Positions 1-13,046 of a stretch of 64,000 bases of DNA are shown here, one piece after another (position 1 is the first letter of the stretch; every line of letters begins with the position of its first letter). A program made the translations under genes and the position numbers. This stretch comes from Oceanospirillales bacterium (GTDB taxonomy: Bacteria > Pseudomonadota > Gammaproteobacteria > Pseudomonadales > Balneatricaceae), in contig JAAEYW010000005.1 of NCBI GenBank assembly GCA_018223185.1, forward strand, positions 124,001 to 188,000, given 5' to 3'. The notes under the pieces are model-generated. The model was not told where the DNA came from. It ran no database searches and saw nothing but the letters and a program-made list of their open reading frames with translations.

Positions 1-34
1 AAACACCATCATCGTTAGATAGTAATAATCTCAT
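1..34 (-). CDS. surE: 5'/3'-nucleotidase SurE, first 11 codons only
   Basis: Only the start of the gene lies in the window. Reading the minus strand from 34, the ATG gives MRLLLSNDDGV, which matches the N-terminus of SurE nucleotidases, including the metal-binding NDDG motif. The ATG shares one base with the truD stop (TGATG), a translational-coupling arrangement. The order ftsB-truD-surE fits the gammaproteobacterial cluster that normally continues to pcm, nlpD and rpoS. SurE dephosphorylates nucleoside monophosphates under stress (family knowledge). The rest lies before position 1, so integrity cannot be judged. Confidence 0.85.
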   Translation of the reverse strand, partial: MRLLLSNDDGV

Positions 35-1086
35 CACTCTGACTCCGGTTCCTGCTGCCCTGAAGCTGATGACACCTGCGCCAGCTCTCGCAGCACACTG
101 GTGGCAAAGCTGCCTGCAGGCAGATTAAAGGCCAGGACAAACTGATCATCGGCTTCCTGATCAATGGTCAGATCAGCCGGTACCAGCCGGGTTGACCGAC
201 GTTCCTGATTCAGCCCCAGCCGCTCCAGCCCTTCCAGTTGCTCCTGCCATGGTGTTAACTGTTCAGCTTCCCAGGCGGCCGCAACCTCTGTACAGATTGA
301 GCGCCCCCGGCCCCACATCGCCGCCGTCAGGTGCAGATCACCTGATTGCAGACGTGTCAGAATAGTCTCATCCGCGGCGTCAAACTGAAAACAGCTCTGG
401 CTGCCATTGATCATCAGCACATCACCCGGCATCGGCTGAGAAAAAAGAGACTGTCCAATTCGCTCAGATACCAGCTGATTAAACATATAGGAGCGCACGG
501 CTGAGATATAAAGACCTTTCTTGTGCCGCTGCCGTTCTTTCAGCTTGCCTGCGATCAACAGAGCACCCTTATGCAGATTTCCATGATGGTGCCCGAACCG
601 CTGCTCACCAAAATAGTTGGGAACGCCAGCAACAATCTGTTGCGCACGACTCAGCAACGCCTCAGGTTCAGTCACCTGGCGCAGACGGATCTGAAACCGG
701 TTCCCGTTCAAACTCCCAAGCCTGAGCTTGCGGGTATGTTTAACCGCTTTGAGCACTTTGATGGTATCAGTTTCAAACAGTGACCAGGTCAGCGGAGAGC
801 GACCCGGCAGATGCACACTGAACCACTGTTCGGTTTCCGCATGACGATCTTTCTTTCCGGCGTAGCCAACCTCTTTAGGGCTTACCTGACAAAAATGCGC
901 CAGTTGCCGGGCTACCCAGTCAGTATTTTCACCGGTTTTGCGGATATAGAGAAATACATGGTCGCCGCTGCCTTCGGGTTCAAAAGAGAGATCTTCTGTC
1001 ACCCTGAAATCATCGGCTTCGGTTCGGATAACCGCACGACTGGCAGGTTCACCGTAGAGATAGTTTAACGCGATTGGAAAGTTCAT
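34..1086 (-). CDS. truD: tRNA pseudouridine(13) synthase TruD
   Basis: TruD converts U13 of certain tRNAs, notably tRNA-Glu, to pseudouridine. The 350-residue product is normal length. The catalytic-aspartate motif GKKDRHA is visible near residue 80, followed by a family-typical FGEQRFG motif around residue 165. The start is the ATG at 1086, which gives the usual MNFPIALNYLYGEP beginning. It lies 17 bases downstream of ftsB on the same strand and overlaps surE by one base. In most gammaproteobacteria ispD and ispF sit between ftsB and truD; both are missing here (see findings). No terminator separates it from ftsB or surE, so the three are probably co-transcribed. Confidence 0.95.
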   Translation of the reverse strand: MNFPIALNYLYGEPASRAVIRTEADDFRVTEDLSFEPEGSGDHVFLYIRKTGENTDWVARQLAHFCQVSPKEVGYAGKKDRHAETEQWFSVHLPGRSPLTWSLFETDTIKVLKAVKHTRKLRLGSLNGNRFQIRLRQVTEPEALLSRAQQIVAGVPNYFGEQRFGHHHGNLHKGALLIAGKLKERQRHKKGLYISAVRSYMFNQLVSERIGQSLFSQPMPGDVLMINGSQSCFQFDAADETILTRLQSGDLHLTAAMWGRGRSICTEVAAAWEAEQLTPWQEQLEGLERLGLNQERRSTRLVPADLTIDQEADDQFVLAFNLPAGSFATSVLRELAQVSSASGQQEPESE

Positions 1087-1103
1087 TAACGCTAGGGGTT
1101 CCG

Positions 1104-1427
1104 TTACTGACCGGTATCGGCCGGTGGCTTACCTGGCAACGCCGGAACAAGCTGAAAGAAAGATTCACCCTCTTTCACCATTCCCAGCTGATTCCGGGCC
1201 CGCTCTTCCAGTGCATCCAGTCCCTGCTTGAGGTCTTTTACCTCAGCATCTAACTGATGGTTACGATTTACCAGAAGGTCATTTTCGGCCCGTTGCCGCT
1301 CAATCTCCTGCTGCAATGCCTGCACTTCAGCCAGATTCGCTTCGCCAAACCATAGCCGGTACTGCAGCCCGATCAGACAGATCAGCAGCAACAACATAAT
1401 CGAACGAAATAAACTCAGGCGAAACAC
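1104..1427 (-). CDS. ftsB: Cell division protein FtsB
   Basis: FtsB is a small bitopic inner-membrane protein that links FtsL and FtsQ in the divisome. The 107-residue product shows the family layout: a short cytoplasmic end, one membrane segment (about residues 8-22) ending in LQYRLWFG, a coiled coil (about 28-75) and the EERARNQLGMVKEGE motif close to the E. coli protein. The chosen start is a GTG at 1427; an in-frame ATG ten codons later would match the E. coli length better at the N-terminus, so the start is uncertain. It follows eno, but a strong terminator stands between them, so expression needs read-through or a promoter in the roughly 30 bases between terminator and start. Confidence 0.92.
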   Translation of the reverse strand: MFRLSLFRSIMLLLLICLIGLQYRLWFGEANLAEVQALQQEIERQRAENDLLVNRNHQLDAEVKDLKQGLDALEERARNQLGMVKEGESFFQLVPALPGKPPADTGQ

Positions 1428-1460
1428 AGTCCGACAGCACTCTTACTCTTTCATATAGTC

Positions 1461-1485
1461 AAAAAAGGGGGCGTTAAGCCCCCTT
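1461..1485 (-). terminator. Rho-independent terminator after eno
   Basis: On the minus strand a GGGGGC/GCCCCC stem with a five-base TTAAC loop is followed by six T residues. It lies 25 bases past the eno stop and ends the pyrG-eno transcript, just upstream of ftsB. Confidence 0.9.
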
Positions 1486-1509
1486 AGTATTTCACAGATC
1501 GGTTAAAAA

Positions 1510-2808
<1,299 letters not shown>

Positions 2809-2834
2809 CTAAACTCCAAAAGTATAAGTATTCT

Positions 2835-4517
<1,683 letters not shown>

Positions 4518-4532
4518 CTACTAGAGATGGGG

Positions 4533-5852
4533 CTACAGGGTATCAGAATCGCCCCGTACAGACAATGCAGTTGGCAGCCATTTCAGTGCAAATCCACTGC
4601 CTTTTTTTTCACTTTGCCAACCTTCGCAGATGCAGATCCCTGGCAATGCCACAATCTCATCACCGACAACACACACCGGCCATGAACTTCGTTGCCAGGC
4701 TGGGACATTATGTTCCTGAAATAACTTCTTCAGACTGCATGATCCACCCCGACCGACTGGTTTACAACGATCTCCGTCATAACGATTACGCAGTGTCACT
4801 CCGGTAAGGGATTTCAACCCGACAAGGCCAGCACCATGAACCACATCCAAACGTCCCTGAGCCGTCTGCTCCCCCTGCTCAGTGAGCGGCCGGTTACCCC
4901 ACTCAAGCAGCTTCTCTTCAGGCTGTAATACCAGCGTTCCCTGATAACGACGTAACTGAAGCCCCCCGAGCTGAACAACCGGCTGCCGATCATCCGCAGC
5001 AGCGATCAGTTTTATTACGCTCTGAATGTGCCGTTCACCTATGGATAGTCCAGCCTTAAGAAACCAGAATCGCAGCAAATTAGCTCTTCGCGGCGCACTC
5101 AACGCCATCAGGGCATTACAATCCAGCCCGGCACCGGCTCCAACCCCCTGCAAATCAATTTCAGCAAGATCTTTATGTAACTGCTCAGCCTCTCTGAAAT
5201 ATCTCGCCGTATCGGACCAACGGCGGGCAAAACCGGGCCAGCGAGCCTGCAGCAGGGGCAATACTTTATGCCTGAGATAATTGCGGTCATAACTCAGATC
5301 GGCGTTACTGGGGTCTTCAATCCACTCAAGCTGTTCCGCCCGGGCCCAGCTCTGCAGCTCTTGCCGAGTGATGCTCAGTAATGGCCTGTAGAGTTCGGCC
5401 TGGCCCAGCATCCGGCTATCGGGTATTCCTGCAAGCCCACGCACACCGGTCCCCCGCAACAACCGAAATAACATGGTCTCGGCCTGGTCATCCAGATGGT
5501 GGGCCAGCAACAGACAATCACCAGGCTGAAGCAACTCTTCAAACACCTGGTACCGGGCTTTACGGGCAGCCTGCTCCAGACTGGCGCCCGTATCGACACA
5601 CACTTTCTGACTAATAAAGGAAAGATTGAGAGATCCGGCCAGGCGACCACAAAAGCCACTCCAGTGTGCCGACTGAGCCTGCAACTGATGATCAATATTA
5701 ACCACCAGTAATTTCCCGGCAGGCAGGAACCGGGCTGCCAGATGAAGCAACACAACCGAATCCAGCCCGCCACTCAGACCAATCACCCAGCGGGTTACCC
5801 TGTCGGCCCGGCTTTTAAGTTTTTGATTGAAGTAAGACTGTAGATCTTTCAT
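4533..5852 (-). CDS. tilS: tRNA(Ile)-lysidine synthetase TilS
   Basis: TilS attaches lysine to C34 of the CAU-anticodon tRNA-Ile, changing both its amino-acid identity and its codon reading; it is essential. The 439-residue product has the PP-loop ATPase signature SGGLDS at about residues 29-34, the LLAHHLDDQAET motif of the catalytic domain, and the substrate-binding and C-terminal domains ending in the LKKLFQEHNVP motif typical of proteobacterial TilS. It follows accA, from which a clear terminator separates it, so it should have its own promoter in the short region near 5853-5892. Confidence 0.95.
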   Translation of the reverse strand: MKDLQSYFNQKLKSRADRVTRWVIGLSGGLDSVVLLHLAARFLPAGKLLVVNIDHQLQAQSAHWSGFCGRLAGSLNLSFISQKVCVDTGASLEQAARKARYQVFEELLQPGDCLLLAHHLDDQAETMLFRLLRGTGVRGLAGIPDSRMLGQAELYRPLLSITRQELQSWARAEQLEWIEDPSNADLSYDRNYLRHKVLPLLQARWPGFARRWSDTARYFREAEQLHKDLAEIDLQGVGAGAGLDCNALMALSAPRRANLLRFWFLKAGLSIGERHIQSVIKLIAAADDRQPVVQLGGLQLRRYQGTLVLQPEEKLLEWGNRPLTEQGEQTAQGRLDVVHGAGLVGLKSLTGVTLRNRYDGDRCKPVGRGGSCSLKKLFQEHNVPAWQRSSWPVCVVGDEIVALPGICICEGWQSEKKGSGFALKWLPTALSVRGDSDTL

Positions 5853-5892
5853 AAGGATTATCTATAGCAGCCTTATCACTCGAGTGACAGGC

Positions 5893-5921
5893 AAAAAAAA
5901 CCGCCGGAGTAACCGACGGTT
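5893..5921 (-). terminator. Rho-independent terminator after accA
   Basis: The minus strand forms AACCGTCGG/CCGGCGGTT (one G-U pair) around a TTACT loop and continues into an unbroken T run. It lies seven bases past the accA stop and ends the long lpx-dnaE-accA transcript. Confidence 0.9.
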
Positions 5922-5927
5922 GCTGTG

Positions 5928-6881
5928 TTACTGGCTGATGCCGTAGGACATAAGACGCTGGTAGCGTCGTTCCAGCAACGCATCCTGTTCGATCTCTGAG
6001 AGTCTGTCGAGTGTTTCTAGCAGGTGTTTCTTCAGGTTTGCAGCCATCAGAGCATGATCCCGGTGAGCACCACCAAGCGGTTCATCAACAATCTGATCCA
6101 CCAGCCCCAGCGCATGCAATCGATCAGAAGTCAGCCCCATCGCCCGGGCGGCATCCGGCGCACGATCTGCACTCTTCCACAAAATAGACGCACAACCTTC
6201 CGGAGAGATCACCGAGTAAGTTGAGTATTGCAACATCATCAGCTCATCACAGACACCGATCGCCAGCGCACCACCGGAACCGCCCTCACCCACAACCGTA
6301 GCAATGATCGGAGTATTCAGGCGGGACATCGCCGCCAGATTGAAAGCGATCGCCTCAGACTGTCCACGTTCCTCTGCATCAATACCCGGATACGCCCCCG
6401 GAGTATCAATAAAGGTAAGGATCGGCATCTTAAAACGCTCAGCCATCTCCATAAGACGCAACGCTTTACGATAACCTTCCGGACGCGGCATACCAAAGTT
6501 GCGGCGCACTTTCTCTTTAACTTCACGGCCTTTCTGATGACCAATCACCATTACCGGACGACCTTCCAGACGGGCAATACCGCCGACCAGCGCACGGTCA
6601 TCGGCAAAATGACGGTCGCCATGAATCTCTTCAAACTCGTCAAAAATCAGCTTTACGTAATCCAGAGTATAGGGACGCCGCGGGTGACGGGCAATCTGGG
6701 AGATCTGCCACTCACTCAGATCACTGAACAGTGATTTGGTCAGCGTACGGCTCTTAGCCTGCAGCTTTGTGATCTCTTCCTCAATGTTCAGCTCATTGTC
6801 ATCACCCACCAGACGCAGCTCTTCAATCTTGGCTTCCAGGTCTGCAATTGGCTGTTCAAAATCCAGATAATTGGGATTCAT
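5928..6881 (-). CDS. accA: Acetyl-CoA carboxylase carboxyltransferase, alpha subunit
   Basis: AccA pairs with AccD to move the carboxyl group from biotin-BCCP to acetyl-CoA, making malonyl-CoA for fatty acid synthesis in the cytoplasm. The 317-residue product begins with the typical [19 protein letters not shown] helix and contains the crotonase-fold core motifs [24 protein letters not shown] and [14 protein letters not shown]. It starts with ATG at 6881. The dnaE-accA-tilS order is conserved across gammaproteobacteria. The 115 bases upstream hold no evident terminator, so accA may be read from dnaE or from its own promoter. Confidence 0.97.
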   Translation of the reverse strand: MNPNYLDFEQPIADLEAKIEELRLVGDDNELNIEEEITKLQAKSRTLTKSLFSDLSEWQISQIARHPRRPYTLDYVKLIFDEFEEIHGDRHFADDRALVGGIARLEGRPVMVIGHQKGREVKEKVRRNFGMPRPEGYRKALRLMEMAERFKMPILTFIDTPGAYPGIDAEERGQSEAIAFNLAAMSRLNTPIIATVVGEGGSGGALAIGVCDELMMLQYSTYSVISPEGCASILWKSADRAPDAARAMGLTSDRLHALGLVDQIVDEPLGGAHRDHALMAANLKKHLLETLDRLSEIEQDALLERRYQRLMSYGISQ

Positions 6882-6996
6882 GTATTGATATTCCGTAAGT
6901 TTGCTTCGTTCCGGCCGTGATACAGTAACAACAGAGATCAGCCGACGATAAAATTGGCCTAATTCTACCCTGTGTGAGGACTAAGAACCACCCTGA

Positions 6997-9900
6997 TCAG
7001 TAGCGAATTCTGACCGCATCTCCGCCAAACTGGTCTTTAAGCCGGAGCAACAGTTCATCGGTCGGCTTCACCTGCCACGCCTCGCCAAGACAGAGCGTCG
7101 CGGAGGCATTATCACTGCGATAACGCAGGGCTACCGGCATATTAACATCGCCTTTGTGGGCATGAAGAAGCTCGCCAAACAACTTTAAAGGCCGTTCTTT
7201 TAACTGTCCGTTTTCACAGTCGATCTCTATATGGCGACCATACCGGGCGCGGCACTGGGTTATATCAGTAACCTTATTACCCCGCACTTTCAGTTTATCG
7301 GTGCCGGAATAACTATCGATCGTGATTTCACCCTCAATCAGCAGTATCGAATCTTTATTCAGCATCGTGCGATATTCGTCATATGCCTCACCAAACAGTG
7401 AAACCTCTATTCTTGAAGTGCGGTCATCAAGGGTGACAAAACAGAGCGAATCCCCTTTCTTGGTTTTCTTAACACGCACATCCACTACCAGCCCGAGCAT
7501 TTTCTGTTGCTGTCCCCGCTGAGGCACCAGCTCAGCGATTCTTCGGGTGATAAAGTTAGGTAGCTCAGCTTCATACTCATCAATCGGATGCCCGGTAACA
7601 TAAAGACCCAGAGTATCTTTCTCGCCCTGCAACCGCTCTTTATCGGTCCATTGGCGCAGTTTCATATACTCTGCATAGGGGTCACGGGGCTGCTCTGCTT
7701 CCACATCACCGAACAGATCAAACATCCCGGCACTTTTATTGCGCTCAGACTGGTCTGCCGCTTTCAGCGCTTCACCTATGGATGCCCATAACTGGGCGCG
7801 ATCCGGCCCCAGATGATCCAGCGCGCCGGAACGCACCAGCGCTTCGAGCACCCGTTTATTGAGCTTCTTACTGCCGACACGCTTACAGAAATCGAATATA
7901 TCCTTGAAATGACCGCCCTGATTACGGGCTTCTACAATCGCTTCGATCGGACCTTCGCCCACCCCTTTGATTGCCCCCAGGCCGTATACAATTTCACCCT
8001 TATCATTCACGGTGAACATATACTCGCCCCAGTTAACATCCGGCAGCACCAGCGGCAGTTTCATGGTGCGACACTCTTCGATAAAGATCACCACCTTATC
8101 GGTGTTCTGCATATCGGAAGAGAGCACTGCAGCCATAAACGGCGCCGGGTAGTGCGCTTTCAGCCAGGCGGTCTGATAGGACACCAGCGCATAAGCGGCA
8201 GAGTGCGATTTGTTAAAACCGTAGCCCGCGAATTTTTCCACCAGGTCAAAGATGTTACCTGCCAGATCCCGGTCAATTCCGTTTGTTTCACAACCATCGA
8301 GGAATACCGCCCGTTGCTTCGCCATCTCCTCGGGCTTTTTCTTACCCATCGCGCGGCGCAGCATATCGGCACCACCGAGGGTATAGCCAGCCATCACCTG
8401 AGCGATCTGCATGACCTGTTCCTGATACAGGATAATACCGTAGGTAGGCTCCAGTACCGGCTGCAGACTATCCAGCTGATAGTCTGCATGAGGGTAAGCC
8501 AGCTCTGCCTGTCCGTGCTTACGCAGGATGAAGTCATCCACCATGCCTGACTGCAGCGGTCCGGGACGAAACAGTGCCACCAGAGCGACAATATCTTCAA
8601 AACGGTCAGGTTTAAGGCGACGAACCAGATCTTTCATACCACTGGATTCAAGCTGGAATACCGCTGTGGTTTCTGCCGACTGCAGCAGATTAAAGGTCGC
8701 TCTGTCCTCCAGATCAATCAATGCGATATCCAGAGGCTCTTCACCGTTCCGGGCCCGGATCCGATCGATCGTTTTCACCGCCCAGTCAACGATAGTCAGG
8801 GTCCGCAGACCCAGAAAGTCGAACTTAACCAGTCCGGCTTCCTCAACATCATTCTTATCAAACTGAGTCACCAGACCATGACCAAACTCATCACAGTAGG
8901 TTGCCGAGAAATCGGTCAGTTTGGTTGGGGCAATTACCACCCCGCCCGCATGTTTACCCACATTTCGGGTCAGGCCCTCCAGCTTCAGGGCCATCTCCAT
9001 GATCTCCTGAGCCTCTTCACTGGAGTCGACAAACTCCTTCATCAGGGGCTCTTCCGCCATCGCCCGGCTCAGGGTGATACCTACCTCAAAGGGAATCAGC
9101 TTAGACAACCGGTCGGCCAGACCAAAGGCTTTACCCTGCACCCGTGCAACGTCCCGTACCACCGCTTTTGCCGCCATGGTACCGAAAGTCACGATCTGAG
9201 AAACTGCATCCCGACCGTAGGTCTCTGCCACATAGTCGATAACCCGGTCCCGGTTATCCATACAGAAGTCGATATCGAAGTCGGGCATCGATACCCGCTC
9301 AGGGTTGAGGAAACGTTCGAACAGCAGATCATATTCCAGTGGATCAAGATCGGTAATCTTCTGCGCATAAGCGACCAGCGAACCGGCACCTGAACCCCGG
9401 CCGGGTCCCACCGGCACACCGTTATCCTTACCCCACTGAATAAAGTCCATTACGATCAGGAAGTAACCAGGGAAACCCATCTGGGTAATGATATCCAGCT
9501 CGAACCGCAGTCGCTCTTCGTAAGGCCTGCGCTTCTCCGCGTAATCAGGGTCATCCTTGTCCAGCAGAATCGCCAGACGGTCTTCCAGACCCTTCCAGGA
9601 GACCTCAGCGAAAAACTGATCCATGGTCATTCCGGCCGGAATAGGATATTTCGGCAGGTAGTAGGTTCCCAGATCCAGCTCAACATTACACCGCTTGGCA
9701 ATCTCTACGGTATTTTCAACAGCTGAAGGAATATCACTGAATAATTCGGCCATCTCTTCGGCCGTACGCAGATACTGCTGCTCGGTATAATTCTTCGGCC
9801 GGTGAGGGTCTTCAAGCGTACGCCCCTGGTTGATACAGACCCGCACCTCATGAGCTTCAAAGTCCTCTGGCTTGAGAAACATCACCTCATTGGTGGCGAC

Positions 9901-10491
9901 CAGCGGGCAGCCAGTTTCGTGCGCCAACTGAACCGAGGCATGAACACAGCTTTCATCACCCGGACGTCCGGTGCGCTGAATTTCAAGATAAAAGCGGTCA
10001 GGAAATATTGTTTGCCACTGCTCCAGAACCGCCCGGGCTGAATCATTGTCCGCCAGCGCCCGTCCGATCTCTCCATCTTTGGCACCGGACAGTGCGATCA
10101 ACCCCTCAGAGCGCTCTGCGATCCAGCGCTTTTGCAGCAATGCCCTTTCTGGCTGGATATTCTGACCTTTCTCGTACGCCAGTGAAATCAGCTCCATCAG
10201 ATTGCGATAGCCCTTCTCATTCATTGAGAGCAGCGTCATTCGATGGGGTGTAGCTTCCGGATCAGTATCATTCTCGATCCAGATATCTGCGCCGAAAATC
10301 GGCTTAATACCCGCCCCCGTAGTGGCTTTGAAGAACTTAACCAGGGCAAACAGATTTACCTGATCGGTAATCGCGATGGCCGGGATCTGCTGATCTTTAG
10401 CAACGTTAACCAGCTCTTTAATACGCACCAGCCCATCAACCAGTGAAAACTCAGTATGCAAACGAAGATGTACAAATGCCGGATCAGTCAT
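6997..10491 (-). CDS. dnaE: DNA polymerase III alpha subunit
   Basis: DnaE is the catalytic polymerase of the replicative holoenzyme. The 1164-residue product has an N-terminal PHP domain (about 5-275, opening with HLRLHTEFSLVDG), the palm with the catalytic aspartates in PDFDIDF, the GRGSGAGSLVAY motif, fingers, helix-hairpin-helix segments, and a C-terminal OB-fold with the beta-clamp and tau-binding regions. Length agrees with E. coli DnaE (1160). It starts with ATG at 10491, 29 bases after rnhB, and belongs to the lpxA-lpxB-rnhB-dnaE-accA run found in E. coli and Pseudomonas. Confidence 0.98.
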   Translation of the reverse strand: MTDPAFVHLRLHTEFSLVDGLVRIKELVNVAKDQQIPAIAITDQVNLFALVKFFKATTGAGIKPIFGADIWIENDTDPEATPHRMTLLSMNEKGYRNLMELISLAYEKGQNIQPERALLQKRWIAERSEGLIALSGAKDGEIGRALADNDSARAVLEQWQTIFPDRFYLEIQRTGRPGDESCVHASVQLAHETGCPLVATNEVMFLKPEDFEAHEVRVCINQGRTLEDPHRPKNYTEQQYLRTAEEMAELFSDIPSAVENTVEIAKRCNVELDLGTYYLPKYPIPAGMTMDQFFAEVSWKGLEDRLAILLDKDDPDYAEKRRPYEERLRFELDIITQMGFPGYFLIVMDFIQWGKDNGVPVGPGRGSGAGSLVAYAQKITDLDPLEYDLLFERFLNPERVSMPDFDIDFCMDNRDRVIDYVAETYGRDAVSQIVTFGTMAAKAVVRDVARVQGKAFGLADRLSKLIPFEVGITLSRAMAEEPLMKEFVDSSEEAQEIMEMALKLEGLTRNVGKHAGGVVIAPTKLTDFSATYCDEFGHGLVTQFDKNDVEEAGLVKFDFLGLRTLTIVDWAVKTIDRIRARNGEEPLDIALIDLEDRATFNLLQSAETTAVFQLESSGMKDLVRRLKPDRFEDIVALVALFRPGPLQSGMVDDFILRKHGQAELAYPHADYQLDSLQPVLEPTYGIILYQEQVMQIAQVMAGYTLGGADMLRRAMGKKKPEEMAKQRAVFLDGCETNGIDRDLAGNIFDLVEKFAGYGFNKSHSAAYALVSYQTAWLKAHYPAPFMAAVLSSDMQNTDKVVIFIEECRTMKLPLVLPDVNWGEYMFTVNDKGEIVYGLGAIKGVGEGPIEAIVEARNQGGHFKDIFDFCKRVGSKKLNKRVLEALVRSGALDHLGPDRAQLWASIGEALKAADQSERNKSAGMFDLFGDVEAEQPRDPYAEYMKLRQWTDKERLQGEKDTLGLYVTGHPIDEYEAELPNFITRRIAELVPQRGQQQKMLGLVVDVRVKKTKKGDSLCFVTLDDRTSRIEVSLFGEAYDEYRTMLNKDSILLIEGEITIDSYSGTDKLKVRGNKVTDITQCRARYGRHIEIDCENGQLKERPLKLFGELLHAHKGDVNMPVALRYRSDNASATLCLGEAWQVKPTDELLLRLKDQFGGDAVRIRY

Positions 10492-10520
10492 TTCAGCTCG
10501 TGTATTCAGTTAAATGGTGT

Positions 10521-11117
10521 TTAAAGCAGCAGTTCTGCGACAGGTCGGAAGCTGCGCCGATGCTCCGGCAATGGTCCCAGCAGACGCAACCGTTCCATAT
10601 GGAAGGCGGTTGGATATCCTTTATGACGGGCAAAGCCGTAATCCGGGTAACGAAGATCAAGTTCCGCCATCTCACGGTCACGGTAAACTTTTGCCAGGAT
10701 AGATGCCGCACTGATCGCTGGCTCTTTGAGGTCGCCTTTAACAATCGCCTCAGCCGGACAGGGCAGACCCGGCGGACAACGATTACCATCTATCAGAGCA
10801 AATTCAGGCACTACGCTCAGCTGACTGACAGCCCGCTGCATTGCCAGCATGGTCGCGTGGAGGATGTTCAGCTCATCAATCTCCTGCGGAGATGCCCAGG
10901 CAATTGACCAGGCCAGCGCCCGCTCCTGGATCAGCGGAAACAGTTGTTCACGCTTCTTTTCGCTGAGTTTCTTAGAATCAGTCAGTCCGGGCACAGGTTT
11001 AGCCGGATCGAGTATAACCGCCGCGGCCACAACATTACCAATCAACGGACCACGCCCCACCTCATCAACGCCCGCTATAAGTCGCTCCGCAGAAAAATTA
11101 AATCCCAGCGTTTCCAC
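10521..11117 (-). CDS. rnhB: Ribonuclease HII
   Basis: RNase HII cuts RNA in RNA-DNA hybrids and removes misincorporated ribonucleotides. The 198-residue product has the [10 protein letters not shown] motif with two catalytic acidic residues at the N-terminus, the [11 protein letters not shown] motif near residue 45 and the conserved FALIDGN aspartate. The start is a GTG at 11117 with a good GGGAGG ribosome-binding site four bases upstream. It lies inside the lpxB 3' end, overlapping it by 20 bases, which suggests translational coupling. Confidence 0.96.
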   Translation of the reverse strand: METLGFNFSAERLIAGVDEVGRGPLIGNVVAAAVILDPAKPVPGLTDSKKLSEKKREQLFPLIQERALAWSIAWASPQEIDELNILHATMLAMQRAVSQLSVVPEFALIDGNRCPPGLPCPAEAIVKGDLKEPAISAASILAKVYRDREMAELDLRYPDYGFARHKGYPTAFHMERLRLLGPLPEHRRSFRPVAELLL

Positions 11118-12270
11118 TCAGCCTCCCACGGGATTGCAGTAACCGGACAATTGCATCGGCCGCTTTTTTACTCGCATCCTGACGTAACTGAAGGTGGATC
11201 TCATAAAATTTCTGTTTCAATGCACTTTGCTCATCACTATCGACAAGCGCCTGCTCAATTGCCGGGCCGAGTATTTCAGGACGAACATCATTCTGAAGAA
11301 TCTCAGGCACCAGAGGCGCATCAGCCAGAAGATTAGGCAGAGAGATATACTTACTGCTAACCAGGCGGGAAAGAATCATATAGGTGACCGGTGCCATCCG
11401 ATACGCGACCACCATTGGTTTTTTCAGCAGTAACGCTTCCAGCGTCGCAGTGCCCGAAGCGATCAGCACAGCATCGGCAGCGGTCAGAACCTCTCTGGAG
11501 CGTTTAAGCACCAGTTTGATTGGCAGATCACTGTAACTTCGGTCGATCAGGGCACTTAGATGATCGAAGCGTTCCTGGTTGGCCGCAGGCATCACAAAGA
11601 CAAGGTCAGCGTTACGTTTAAGCAGCCAGCGCGCAGTATCAAGAAAGGGCTCAGCCAGATACTTCAGCTCCCCACCGCGACTGCCGGGCATCAGTGCAAC
11701 GATTTTTTGTTCATAAGGCAGATTGAGATCAGCCCTGGCGGACGCCTGATCCGGCTCGACAGGAATCATATTCGCCAACGGATGTCCGACAAATTCAACC
11801 GGCATAGCATGTTGCTGATAAAACTTAGCTTCAAACGGAAACAGGGTCAGCATCAGGTCGGTCGTTTTGAGGATTTTAAGCACCCGCTTACTGCGCCATG
11901 CCCAGACAGAGGGACTGACATAATGCACAGTTGGTATACCGGCCAGGCGTAGTTTACCTTCCAGATTCAGGGTGAAATCAGGGGAATCGATTCCGATAAA
12001 AAGATCGGGGTGCTGCTCAGTGAAGTGCTTCACCAGCGATCTGCGAATTCCCATCAGCTCCCGTAACCGGCCAAGCACTTCAACCAGCCCCATCACAGAC
12101 AGACGTTCCATAGGATAGAGACTATTACAACCTTCGGACTGCATCAGTTCACCACCGATGCCCTCGATCTCTATATCGGGAAAACGTTGCTTAAGCTCCG
12201 CTAACAGTCCGGCACCAAGAATATCTCCTGATGCCTCGCCTGCTACGATACCGATGCGCAGGGTACTCAT
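11098..12270 (-). CDS. lpxB: Lipid-A-disaccharide synthase
   Basis: LpxB condenses UDP-2,3-diacylglucosamine with lipid X to form the lipid A disaccharide at the inner face of the inner membrane. The 390-residue product is a GT-B glycosyltransferase of family length. The N-terminal [17 protein letters not shown] motif, the [13 protein letters not shown] segment, [10 protein letters not shown] and the UDP-sugar-binding MPGSRGGE and SGTATLE motifs are visible. It starts with ATG at 12270, three bases after lpxA, and overlaps rnhB by 20 bases. It is part of the fabZ-lpxA-lpxB operon. Confidence 0.97.
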   Translation of the reverse strand: MSTLRIGIVAGEASGDILGAGLLAELKQRFPDIEIEGIGGELMQSEGCNSLYPMERLSVMGLVEVLGRLRELMGIRRSLVKHFTEQHPDLFIGIDSPDFTLNLEGKLRLAGIPTVHYVSPSVWAWRSKRVLKILKTTDLMLTLFPFEAKFYQQHAMPVEFVGHPLANMIPVEPDQASARADLNLPYEQKIVALMPGSRGGELKYLAEPFLDTARWLLKRNADLVFVMPAANQERFDHLSALIDRSYSDLPIKLVLKRSREVLTAADAVLIASGTATLEALLLKKPMVVAYRMAPVTYMILSRLVSSKYISLPNLLADAPLVPEILQNDVRPEILGPAIEQALVDSDEQSALKQKFYEIHLQLRQDASKKAADAIVRLLQSRGRLSGNAGI

Positions 12271-12273
12271 ACC

Positions 12274-13044
12274 CTAACGAATGATGCCCCGGCTGGAAGC
12301 CTTGAGTGAGTCCGACAGCAACTGAAGCTCAGGTGTTTCATTCACCAGAGGCTCTAGCTGAGATATAGCCTCGTCAAGCTTCAGCCCCTGACGGTAGATA
12401 ATCTTATAAGCACGCTTAATATTCTGAATGGCAGCGGCAGAGAATCCTCGCCGCCTCAGACCTTCGGCATTAATGCCATGAGGCTGAGCGCTATTACCAT
12501 TCGACATAACGAATGCAGGAATATCCTTAAGCACCACACTACCGGCGCCACACATACTGTGGGAGCCGATCAGACAAAACTGATGTACTGCGGTAAAGCC
12601 ACCCAGAATAATAAAGTCTCCCAGATGAACATGTCCGGCCAGAGCACAGTTATTCGCCAGAATATTGTTATCGCCAACAACACAATCGTGAGCAACGTGA
12701 ACATTCGCCATAAACAAGTTATGACTGCCGATTATAGTGATACTGTTATCCTGGACTGTGCCCCGATGAACAGTACAACCTTCGCGGAAAACATTACTGT
12801 CTCCAATCAGAAGCTCGGTTGGCTCGCCGTTATACTTCTTATCCTGACAATCTTCGCCAATACTCGCGAACTGATAAATATGGTTATTTGAACCGATTTT
12901 AGTCGGCCCCTTGATAACGACGTGAGAATGAATTTTAGTCCCGGGACCGACCTCTACATCGGGGCCGATAATGGTCCAGGGACCCACCTCAACATCATCA
13001 GCCAGGCGGGCGGACGGGTCTATAATGGCGCTGGAGTGGATCAA
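12274..13044 (-). CDS. lpxA: UDP-N-acetylglucosamine acyltransferase LpxA
   Basis: LpxA moves a 3-hydroxyacyl chain from ACP to the 3-OH of UDP-GlcNAc, the first step of lipid A synthesis. The product folds as a left-handed beta helix: hexapeptide repeats fill residues 1-190 and a helical C-terminus follows. The catalytic histidine lies in the VHVAHDCVVG segment. There is no suitable ATG. I chose the TTG at 13044 (256 residues), which gives the family N-terminus LIHSSAIIDPSA, has an AAAGG site about eight bases upstream and lies two bases past the fabZ stop. A TTG at 13068 would add eight residues inside fabZ. Confidence 0.95.
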   Translation of the reverse strand: MIHSSAIIDPSARLADDVEVGPWTIIGPDVEVGPGTKIHSHVVIKGPTKIGSNNHIYQFASIGEDCQDKKYNGEPTELLIGDSNVFREGCTVHRGTVQDNSITIIGSHNLFMANVHVAHDCVVGDNNILANNCALAGHVHLGDFIILGGFTAVHQFCLIGSHSMCGAGSVVLKDIPAFVMSNGNSAQPHGINAEGLRRRGFSAAAIQNIKRAYKIIYRQGLKLDEAISQLEPLVNETPELQLLSDSLKASSRGIIR

Positions 13045-13046
13045 CT